Positions 42,236 to 49,732 of a DNA stretch of 64,000 bases are shown here, in pieces. Every line of letters starts with the position of its first letter. The stretch's first letter is position 1. The notes under the pieces are model-generated. The model made no database searches. It was not told the origin of the DNA and worked only from the letters and a program-made list of their open reading frames with translations. The translations under genes and the position numbers were made by a program. The stretch comes from Hirschia sp964342355 (GTDB taxonomy: Bacteria; Pseudomonadota; Alphaproteobacteria; Caulobacterales; Hyphomonadaceae): NCBI GenBank assembly GCA_964342355.1, contig CAYFFG010000006.1, forward strand, positions 85,956 through 149,955, written 5' to 3'.

Positions 42236-44041
42236 ATGGACAGTCGAATGAACTTATTAGAGCGCATACGTAGCGATTTCGTGTACACTGCGGGCCTCCT
42301 GGCCATTCTCAGGCGCATCTCTGACATTTCAACTGATAGCGACAACCTTGTTCCGGATGATTTTGAACGGGTTGCGGATGCGCATGGCGACAATATTGCG
42401 ATCATTTTTGAAGGCGCCGACCTGACTTATCGCACGCTGGAGGAACGCGCCAATAAATTTGCAAACTGGGCGATATCTCAGGGGCTCCGGCAAGGAGATT
42501 GCGCGGCGCTGTTTATGGAAAACTGCGCCGATTATATCGCATTTTGGCTTGGCATGACCAAGATTGGCGTTCGCACTGCGCTGATCAATAATCAGCTCAA
42601 AGGTCATTCGCTGGCGCATTGTATTGATATCGCCGAAGCCAAATTGCTGGTGATGAATTCCAATCAGATCAGCTTGTATGAAACGGCGACTGACGATCTG
42701 AAATCTACCCCAGAAGTTTGGGTGCTGGGCGAAGCAAACGAGTTCTACAATGATCTGGACGGTGCGCTGGAGCCGGTGTCGGCACTGCGCCCGGATAAGA
42801 GCAGACGCAAAGGGGTATCCGGCCGCGATGTCGCGCTTTACATCTACACGTCAGGTACGACAGGTCTTCCGAAAGCTGCGCGGATGACGCATGCGCGCTG
42901 TCAAAGCATGATGCGCAGCCTGGCCGTTCCAACAAAGATGGGACCATCCGACAGAGTGTTCCTCACACTGCCGCTTTATCATGCGACCGGCGGACTGGTG
43001 GGTGTCGGATCAGCGCTGACAACAGGTGCGGCGCTTATTCTGGAGCGCAAATTTTCCGCCAGCAGTTTCTGGAAAAGCGCGACAGAGCAGGGCGCGACCG
43101 CCTTTGTCTATATTGGCGAGATGTGCCGTTACATTATGAACGCGCCGGTGAGTGAGTATGAGCGACGTCATTCCATCGTTAAATGCTTTGGCAATGGGTT
43201 ACGCGGCGATGTCTGGCGCGCGATGACGGACAGAACCGGCATTAAGCGCGTCTATGAGTTTTACGGCGCAACTGAGGGCAATGTCAGCCTGATCAATCTG
43301 GACAGCAAAGTTGGTGCGATTGGACGCATTCCGCCAATCCTGAAAAAGACGGTCACGACCCGCTTCATTCGGGTTGATCTAAATGACGAAACACCTTTGC
43401 GCGGCGAAGATGGGTTTTGCATGCCCGTGGAGCCAAATGAGCCGGGCGAAGCAATCGGGCTGATTTCGGCACAGGTCGCGCGCACTCGATTTGAGGGTTA
43501 TCGCGACAAAGAGCAGAACAAGTCGAAAATCCTGAATGACGTCTTTGAGGCAGGCGACACCTATTTCCGCACGGGCGATCTCATGCGGCTGGATGAAGAT
43601 GGCTACATCTATTTCGTCGACAGGATGGGCGACACTTTCCGATGGAAAGCTGAGAACGCGTCAACCAATGAAGTCAGTGAAGTGCTCTCGCAGGTCAAAG
43701 GCGTGGAACTTGCCAACGTTTATGGCGTGGCGGTGACCGGTCATGAGGGCAAAGCCGGAATGGCCGCGCTGACGGTCACAGATGACTTCAGTCTGGAAGC
43801 TGTTTGGCGCGCTGTATCAGCGGAATTACCCGAATACGCCCGTCCGGTGTTTCTGCGTATTCGCAGGGCGGTTGAGACGACAGGCACCTTCAAGTTTGTG
43901 AAAACCGAATTGGTCGCCCAAGGGTATGATCCTGCTAAAATTGACGAACCGCTATATGTCGCGGACGTTGGCACAGATCAGTATATTTTGCTCACTCCAC
44001 AGACGCATTCTGAGATCGAGTCAGGTGCGCGGCGGCTGTAA
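42236..44041 (+). CDS. Long-chain acyl-CoA synthetase, FATP/FadD6 type
   Basis: A 601-residue adenylate-forming enzyme activating fatty acids to acyl-CoA. P-loop YIYTSGTTGLPKAA (about residues 202-215), YEFYGATEGNVSLINLDSKVGAIGRIP, and the C-terminal TYFRTGDLMRLDEDGYIYFVDRMGDTFRWKAENAST are the diagnostic motifs of the FATP/very-long-chain group. The initial 30 residues carry one amphipathic or hydrophobic helix (VYTAGLLAILRRI), likely for membrane contact. ATG 42236 has no clear Shine-Dalgarno; ATG 42248 is an alternative. It stands divergent from the GNAT-P450 pair. Confidence 0.94.
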   Translation: MDSRMNLLERIRSDFVYTAGLLAILRRISDISTDSDNLVPDDFERVADAHGDNIAIIFEGADLTYRTLEERANKFANWAISQGLRQGDCAALFMENCADYIAFWLGMTKIGVRTALINNQLKGHSLAHCIDIAEAKLLVMNSNQISLYETATDDLKSTPEVWVLGEANEFYNDLDGALEPVSALRPDKSRRKGVSGRDVALYIYTSGTTGLPKAARMTHARCQSMMRSLAVPTKMGPSDRVFLTLPLYHATGGLVGVGSALTTGAALILERKFSASSFWKSATEQGATAFVYIGEMCRYIMNAPVSEYERRHSIVKCFGNGLRGDVWRAMTDRTGIKRVYEFYGATEGNVSLINLDSKVGAIGRIPPILKKTVTTRFIRVDLNDETPLRGEDGFCMPVEPNEPGEAIGLISAQVARTRFEGYRDKEQNKSKILNDVFEAGDTYFRTGDLMRLDEDGYIYFVDRMGDTFRWKAENASTNEVSEVLSQVKGVELANVYGVAVTGHEGKAGMAALTVTDDFSLEAVWRAVSAELPEYARPVFLRIRRAVETTGTFKFVKTELVAQGYDPAKIDEPLYVADVGTDQYILLTPQTHSEIESGARRL

Positions 44042-44060
44042 TCCTGACCGAAAATGACTT

Positions 44061-44094
44061 CGCCTCGATACCTTAAAAAGATACCGAGGCGATA
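44061..44094. terminator. Imperfect hairpin after the acyl-CoA synthetase gene
   Basis: CGCCTCGATA and TACCGAGGCG form a 10-position stem with one mismatch around an A-rich loop, 20 bases after the stop. There is no real U-tract after it, so it is a weak terminator candidate. Confidence 0.4.
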
Positions 44095-44109
44095 TGCCTG
44101 CTCCCGAAA

Positions 44110-44132
44110 GGCCAGCTTTTCCTCAGCTGGCC
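44110..44132 (-). terminator. Hairpin over the end of the small minus-strand gene
   Basis: GGCCAGC and GCTGGCC form a perfect 7-bp stem with a 9-base loop that overlaps the stop codon region of the 44123-44473 gene. On the minus strand it is followed by only TTTC, so efficiency is uncertain. Confidence 0.4.
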
Positions 44133-44473
44133 ATCGCGGCGTCAATCTCTGGCTGATAATCGCCCATCAGGCGGCTCAACAGAAATTTGTAAGTGATAAG
44201 ATGCTTGCGGAAAGAAACACGGTGATCGTCTGATAGTGGTTCTTCAGGTTCGGCGCCATCCAGCTCGGACCAGATTGTGTCGGCAAGATTGGCAAGCGGC
44301 GTCAAATCAGTCCAGGCGGCGTTTACGTGAACATCGGTGAAACGCTCATTGGCTTCTTTGTATGTAATCGGCGCGCCATCGTGAAGTTGTCGCATCAAAA
44401 AGACGATGTCGCCTTCAACTTCCAAGAGTACCGAAATCTGCTCGTGACGATCGGCTTCTGTTTCCATAATCAT
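44123..44473 (-). CDS. Small acidic protein of unknown function
   Basis: A 116-residue soluble protein, rich in acidic residues, without signal peptide or membrane helix. It reads as mostly helical (ISVLLEVEGDIVFLMRQLHDG, then WTDLTPLANLADTIWSEL). A GGGACGA sequence precedes ATG 44473 at good spacing; an ATG six bases in is possible. I do not recognise a family. It lies alone between the acyl-CoA synthetase and the next minus-strand gene. Confidence 0.65.
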   Translation of the reverse strand: MIMETEADRHEQISVLLEVEGDIVFLMRQLHDGAPITYKEANERFTDVHVNAAWTDLTPLANLADTIWSELDGAEPEEPLSDDHRVSFRKHLITYKFLLSRLMGDYQPEIDAAMAS

Positions 44474-44605
44474 TCATCGTCCCTGATGACCCAAAAGATA
44501 TATTCATCTCTGTTTGGATGAAGATCCTAAGACAATAGATTTAAAAATTAGTATTTTTGACAGGAAAAAGCGCAGATTTCACTTTCGAGTGAGTGCTGAA
44601 AAACA

Positions 44606-44650
44606 TTCAAAACAAAAAAACGCACCGCCAACTTATGTTGACGGTGCGTC
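44606..44650 (-). terminator. Intrinsic terminator of the 44662-45723 gene
   Basis: On the minus strand CGCACCGTCAAC pairs with GTTGGCGGTGCG (12 positions with one G-U) around ATAA and is followed by TTTTTTTGTTTTG. It begins 12 bases after the stop codon. A textbook rho-independent terminator. Confidence 0.9.
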
Positions 44651-44661
44651 TCTTTGCGCTG

Positions 44662-45723
44662 TCATGACCACAGGTCACCCAACTCAAGTTGGTCGGAATA
44701 CGTGTCCCCGATAATATCATAACACCTGTCTTCCGCATGCTCGTTCAGACGGCGAGACAGTGTGCACATGGATGGACCTGTGAACACGCCAACTGACCGA
44801 ACAGTTTGGACGATGTCCTTCAATGTGGTCTCGTCCAATGGACTGTTTTTGTCGCCTTCGGCCTCAGCTAGACGCCATCCGCCAACCCCACGGGTGAGGG
44901 CGACAGCCGCTTTAACATTGCCACGCCATGCATAGACCGCCATGTGACCGCGTGAAACGCACTCAATGTAGTCCCTCAGACAGTTGGAAAATTCCAAAGC
45001 CAGGGCTTTCAAGGCGCCACGTGAGCGAACCACCCCGAATGGCGGTGGCAAATCAGGCGGCGCAGTCGGTGTGTCGAAGACATCCGGATAGACGTCTTCT
45101 GCAGCCTTGCTGAACAGGCTTTTTTGAGACTTTGCACGTGTCCAGCGAGTGATCCTGTCAACCGCATCCTGACGGGGGCGGTGACGCAAAACTGCGTCAT
45201 GTGCAAGCGCAAGGTCTCTTGCCGCCTGATCATTTTGTATAAATTGCAACACCCCAGCTTGGCGCAAAGGTTGTGGCAATGAAGCAAGCGGTGAAAACGT
45301 CTTGGGCGTGATCTCTGACATGTGACGCAGAACGCGATTTGCGTTTGGGTCCAGAAACAACGCCATGAAGTGACGATAATCATTTGCTTCCCAGACGATC
45401 TCACCCATACGGCTGAGCATTTTCATGAAACCATGAGACGGCTCGCCATCTGTGAAAGCGTCTGCAATCGCGCTGTCACGTTCGTGCGACAACCAAACCG
45501 CAAGGCGTTTTGGTTCAAATGGCGCGCCTGGGCACAGCCCAGCGAGCACCATCGCACATGCGTGACGACGTGCGGTTGGAAGTGTCAGAAACGCTTCATG
45601 CGGCGAAGGCCACAAAGACGCGATCTGTTCCGCAAACGAACCCGCCAGAAATGTCAAAAGCGGATTCGGCGTGCCTGTTTTGACCTGCATGGGCGCAAAA
45701 CGAGGCAGGGTCAGCCTGCCCAT
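44662..45723 (-). CDS. Protein of unknown function with PcfJ-like C-terminus
   Basis: A 353-residue soluble protein with a good GGAG ribosome site and a strong terminator, so certainly expressed as a unit. The C-terminal third has EFSNCLRDYIECVSRGHMAVYAWRG, then AAVALTRGVGGWRLAEAEGDKNSPL. This order (conserved Cys/Tyr helix, short strand pair, then Trp and charged Gly-Asp-Lys-Asn-Ser-Pro) resembles PcfJ-like domains of conjugative elements, but the resemblance is weak. The N-terminal 250 residues match nothing I know. No conjugation gene is nearby. Confidence 0.6.
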   Translation of the reverse strand: MGRLTLPRFAPMQVKTGTPNPLLTFLAGSFAEQIASLWPSPHEAFLTLPTARRHACAMVLAGLCPGAPFEPKRLAVWLSHERDSAIADAFTDGEPSHGFMKMLSRMGEIVWEANDYRHFMALFLDPNANRVLRHMSEITPKTFSPLASLPQPLRQAGVLQFIQNDQAARDLALAHDAVLRHRPRQDAVDRITRWTRAKSQKSLFSKAAEDVYPDVFDTPTAPPDLPPPFGVVRSRGALKALALEFSNCLRDYIECVSRGHMAVYAWRGNVKAAVALTRGVGGWRLAEAEGDKNSPLDETTLKDIVQTVRSVGVFTGPSMCTLSRRLNEHAEDRCYDIIGDTYSDQLELGDLWS

Positions 45724-46100
45724 TTGGTAACTCCAAACATGCTGCTGCGTCGTTTTTTGCGACGCTATAAGTCGTCAAGCATGCGGCCCCTTAAAGGCGT
45801 CATGCGCACGACGACATGTCTAATTGTGTGGTGATCAGATACAGCCGGGCACTTGCCAGGGAGCACAGATCGGCCCTCCTGGACTGGAGGGCGATTTCAT
45901 CATTTTCGATAATCGCCGCAATTTCGCACCCTCTTAATGTTTGAAACAAGCAAGATAACATCTTACTATTGGGAAATATTAGAATAAAGATGTGAAATCT
46001 TTATGGCGCCGCACACTAAATTTTTGTTCACCGTAACCATTCGGCAATTTCCATCTCATTAGTGTGTGGCCAGACTTAAGTTTTAAACGGTTCGACTGTC
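45724..46100. other. Structured divergent intergenic region
   Basis: A 377-base gap between two divergently read uncharacterised genes. No convincing open frame. It contains several inverted repeats: 45747-45765 (GCGTCG with CGACGC), 45772-45823 (an imperfect palindrome with GTCGTC and GACGAC outer arms), and 45873-45892 (GCCCTCC with GGAGGGC). The right half, from about 45930, is AT-rich and probably holds the promoter of the plus-strand gene. Confidence 0.5.
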
Positions 46101-47000
46101 ATGGGATTTGATGCAACTGGGGGCAAACCTTACAACGGCAATCAGGGCGATATGCTGTGGTATGCGCTGGTCGCAGTTGTGGTGGTTGTCTGCGCAGCCG
46201 CTGTATTACTGTTTCCCACGGGATCTTCTTCTAAAAAGCCAGCCGCGATAGCTCAATTGGTCGCCGGACGGTCCGCACCTGAAGCCGCTGGTCTTTTAAA
46301 CGCGTATGGTTTCCCGGACGAAGCGACCAGCGCTGTGTTAGCTGAGATTCAAAGGCAAGACCCCAAAGGGCACGCCAAAATGATGATCGCCATGGCCGAG
46401 CGAGCGATTGCGGGGGAAAAGCGGGATGAGTTGGTTGAGGAAATCGAAACCTGGTCGGTTGGTTACCTCATGGCAAATTACCAGCATCTCAATCGGTCTG
46501 ACCCGAAGTATATGGACGAGGCGCTCGTATTGTTTGAAGACGGTCTCGATCTGTTGACGAAGGTAGGCGGCAACACCTGTGATCCGAAAACGCTGCAACG
46601 GATCGCCAACTCGCCGGACCTTGTTAAAACCTATAGCGTTTATGATGGCCCGGTTTACAAATGGGGCATGCGCGCCAACCTTTGGGCGCTTCAGGCAATC
46701 CATTCTGGCAAAACATCTCCGCGTGAACTAACGACGTTCACTGAAAACGACATGAAGGCTGTTCAGACACTGGCGTTTAAAATGATGGCGGACCCACAGG
46801 TTCAGAAACTGTTGCAGACGCAAGTGCAGACCGGAGCGGACCTTTCCACACCGGATGCGCTGATCGACGCAGCTGATGGAATTGATATCTGCGCCTTGGG
46901 AAAGACAATTATCACAGAAGTCAGATCGTTTCCTGCGGATACAAAAGCGCGCATGTGGAATTCACAAGTCGACCCAAGCGTGTTTTCGACAATCGGATAG
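46101..47000 (+). CDS. Membrane-anchored protein of unknown function
   Basis: A 299-residue protein with one N-terminal transmembrane helix (LWYALVAVVVVVCAAAVLL, about 19-37) and a long soluble helical part. It includes AIAQLVAGRSAPEAAGLLNAYGFPDEATSAVLAEIQ and TWSVGYLMANYQHLNRSDPKYMDEALVLFEDG, suggestive of helical-repeat packing. It has three Cys in the C-terminal two-thirds. No family recognised. It stands alone after the structured intergenic region; the ribosome site is weak. Confidence 0.65.
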   Translation: MGFDATGGKPYNGNQGDMLWYALVAVVVVVCAAAVLLFPTGSSSKKPAAIAQLVAGRSAPEAAGLLNAYGFPDEATSAVLAEIQRQDPKGHAKMMIAMAERAIAGEKRDELVEEIETWSVGYLMANYQHLNRSDPKYMDEALVLFEDGLDLLTKVGGNTCDPKTLQRIANSPDLVKTYSVYDGPVYKWGMRANLWALQAIHSGKTSPRELTTFTENDMKAVQTLAFKMMADPQVQKLLQTQVQTGADLSTPDALIDAADGIDICALGKTIITEVRSFPADTKARMWNSQVDPSVFSTIG

Positions 47001-47113
47001 CCTAAGGCACAACTGGCTTACAAAGCTGTAAGTTCAAACATCTTGTTTGAGGATCAGCCGATCCCGATATCGAGAGTAGGCGGTTGCCGAGAGTATGGGG
47101 GAAGGGATGTTCC

Positions 47114-48061
47114 ATGAGCGACAGCAATCGCGAAAATATTTGGGATTTGTTTGGCGTTAAGCCGCCGCGGCTGAATGTTGACTGGAATGCGCAGATCAAC
47201 ACGCTGCGACAAGGGTTTGCGCATGCGGCCAAGGCGATTGAGACCGGCGTTCCCGATATGGCGCATACGGAGGACCTGGTCATTGACGGGGCTGGCGCCA
47301 AGATTGAGGCGCGCGCTTATACGCCTTTGGCGGCGGGCGTGCCGCCTGGTCCGGGACTGGTTTATCTTCATGGCGGCGGATTTGTTCTGGGCGACATTGA
47401 AAGCTTTGACAGTATTTGTCGCCGTATCGCGGACGCATCGCGTTGCCGCGTTCTCAGTGTGAACTACCGCCTTGCGCCGGAACACAAATTTCCAACGGCC
47501 CATGATGATGCTGTCGCCGCGTATGGCTGGGCAGCGCATAATGCGGAAAAATGGGGCGTGGACCCAACCCGTCTGGCGGTCGGGGGCGATAGCGCGGGCG
47601 GCAATTTGGCGATCCACATAGCGCAATCATTCAAGAACGATCCGCAATTCGGGGTGAAATTCCTGTTGCTGATTTATCCGCTCGCGCAATTTGCAGACAT
47701 TCGTCAAAAGGGGCTCAAGTTTCAGGAAGGGTCGTTTTTCTCACCCACATTCTTTGAGTTGTTTCGAGATGCTTATTTGCCAGAGGGGCAGGATCCGATG
47801 GAGCCGCGCATTTCGCCATTGTTTGCAGAAGATGTGACTGGATTGCCGACCACGCATGTGCTGACCGCGGGATGGGATCCTTTGCGAGATGAGGGGCGGG
47901 CGTTTGCCGGGCGCTTAGCCAGTCATGGCATACGCGTGACTGAGCGGGACTATCCCAATCAAATGCACGGATTTTTCAATACCACAGCGGTGTCCGCCTC
48001 TGCACGTGAAGCTATTTCCGAAGCTGGTAGGGTCGTTGGACGCGCACTGGGAGCGATTTGA
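47114..48061 (+). CDS. HSL-family alpha/beta hydrolase (esterase)
   Basis: A 315-residue carboxylic ester hydrolase of the hormone-sensitive lipase group (family IV). The oxyanion motif is YLHGGGFVLGD, the nucleophile is in VGGDSAGGNLA, the acid is in TAGWDPLRDEG, and the histidine is in NQMHGFFN. No signal peptide, so cytoplasmic. The start at 47114 has AAGGGA upstream; an earlier frame start is rejected. It acts on short acyl esters; the natural substrate is unknown. Confidence 0.93.
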   Translation: MSDSNRENIWDLFGVKPPRLNVDWNAQINTLRQGFAHAAKAIETGVPDMAHTEDLVIDGAGAKIEARAYTPLAAGVPPGPGLVYLHGGGFVLGDIESFDSICRRIADASRCRVLSVNYRLAPEHKFPTAHDDAVAAYGWAAHNAEKWGVDPTRLAVGGDSAGGNLAIHIAQSFKNDPQFGVKFLLLIYPLAQFADIRQKGLKFQEGSFFSPTFFELFRDAYLPEGQDPMEPRISPLFAEDVTGLPTTHVLTAGWDPLRDEGRAFAGRLASHGIRVTERDYPNQMHGFFNTTAVSASAREAISEAGRVVGRALGAI

Positions 48062-48189
48062 TCCGCCAAACACGACCGGTATGATCACCTGGAAAAATTC
48101 GGTAAGACTGACAGGAAGACGCCCCGGACATTCCCTGTAACAATGGGGGACATTTTAAGCGCATTTCGGCTGCAAAACAACTTTGAATT

Positions 48190-49635
48190 ATGACAAAAAA
48201 TAGCAATAAAACAACAATATATGTTCCTCGCAAAGATATATTGGAATTTGCAGATGTTGTCGCGTTTGAGGTGGATGCATGCGATTTTCCCTCGCACACG
48301 CTTCGATATTCCAATCAGGAATGGTTGGACCGTATCGGACTAGGCGAGCTAACAGCTGATGAGCGCATTGCGCATTTCGGAAAATTTACACCGCTCAAAG
48401 ACAATCTGAAATCACCCCAGGCCTTAGCCTATCACGGGCATCAATTTGGCGCTTACAATCCGCAAATCGGAGATGGTCGCGGGTTTTTGTTCGCCCAGTT
48501 AGAAGATGATCGGGGAAGACTGCTAGATCTTGGAACCAAAGGCTCAGGCCGCACGCCGTTTTCGCGTGATGGGGATGGACGTCTGACACTAAAAGGCGGT
48601 GTGCGCGAGGTATTGGCCACCCAATATCTGGAGGCGCAAGGCGTATACACTTCCAAATCGCTCAATCTGATTGAAACTGGCGAGCAACTTTATCGTGGCG
48701 ATGAGCCAAGTCCGACACGATCGTCAGTGTTGGTGCGTTTATCCCACTCCCATATACGCTTTGGGACATTCCAGCGCCTCAGAGTGATGGAAAACTATGA
48801 CGGCATCGAAAAACTCATCCGTTATTGCGCACAAAGATATTATCCCGACATCAATCTGGATGAGCCAATTGCTGATGTGACAATCGCCTTTTTTGACCAG
48901 GTCAGCGCCGTCACAGCCAACATGGTTGCATCCTGGATGGCCGCAGGGTTTGTCCATGGTGTGATGAACACTGACAACATGGTCATTACGGGCGAGAGCT
49001 TTGATTATGGGCCTTATCGCTTTCTGCCATACTCAGACCCTGACTTTGTCGCTGCGTACTTTGATCAGGGTGGCCGCTATCGATTTGCAAACCAGCCATC
49101 AGTGGGGCTTTGGAACTTGCAGCAACTCGCGGGGTGTTTGTTGAAATTTGCCAGCGAAGATAAGCTGGTTGAGGTCCTTAATCAGTATGCGGACTATTAT
49201 AAGAAAAGCCTGCATTTTCATTTTCACCGTCGGCTTGGCTTAAAAGAAACAAATTTTGATGATGACGGTGTGTTCGTCTCTGATTTGTTGGCGTGGATGA
49301 CACAGTCTCGTGTGGGCTGGGAACAATTTTTCTTTGACTGGTTTTGCGCTGATACCGGGCGAATTGAGCAAAGTCCGCTCGGGGTTCATTATAAAGATAG
49401 TTCGTTTTTGAACTTGCGCGAAAGAATTCTGTCGCGCACGCCGCATAATCAAAACCGCCTAGAGAGGGAATATTTCCAGAAAAATTCCCCAACAACACTG
49501 CTTGTAGAAGATGTTGAGACGATTTGGGAAGACATTGCGGAAAAGGATAACTGGCGGTTATTTGATGATTTTATCAACAATACTCAAGAAATGAAGCAAG
49601 CCTACAATGATGCGCCAATTAACATTGAAATTTGA
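48190..49635 (+). CDS. selO: SelO/YdiU-family protein adenylyltransferase
   Basis: A 481-residue pseudokinase-fold enzyme that transfers AMP to protein Ser/Thr/Tyr, linked to oxidative stress. Family blocks are LAYHGHQFGAYNPQIGDGRG (about 79-98), DLGTKGSGRTPFSRDGDGR, LKGGVREVL, HGVMNTDNM (Asn260, Asp262) and DYGPYRF (Asp272). The E. coli enzyme has a regulatory disulfide between a mid-protein Cys and one near its C-terminus; here the aligned mid position (FVAAYFD) has no Cys and the C-terminus (NDAPINIEI) lacks it too. Catalytic residues appear complete. Confidence 0.94.
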   Translation: MTKNSNKTTIYVPRKDILEFADVVAFEVDACDFPSHTLRYSNQEWLDRIGLGELTADERIAHFGKFTPLKDNLKSPQALAYHGHQFGAYNPQIGDGRGFLFAQLEDDRGRLLDLGTKGSGRTPFSRDGDGRLTLKGGVREVLATQYLEAQGVYTSKSLNLIETGEQLYRGDEPSPTRSSVLVRLSHSHIRFGTFQRLRVMENYDGIEKLIRYCAQRYYPDINLDEPIADVTIAFFDQVSAVTANMVASWMAAGFVHGVMNTDNMVITGESFDYGPYRFLPYSDPDFVAAYFDQGGRYRFANQPSVGLWNLQQLAGCLLKFASEDKLVEVLNQYADYYKKSLHFHFHRRLGLKETNFDDDGVFVSDLLAWMTQSRVGWEQFFFDWFCADTGRIEQSPLGVHYKDSSFLNLRERILSRTPHNQNRLEREYFQKNSPTTLLVEDVETIWEDIAEKDNWRLFDDFINNTQEMKQAYNDAPINIEI

Positions 49636-49732
49636 CGCTTGTACAAATTGCTTTTGCTAACGGATTTGTTAACTCCCCTCACGATAGCGTGGGTCAGAGG
49701 TGTGTTGGTAGAACAGAAATAAGCACGACAGT

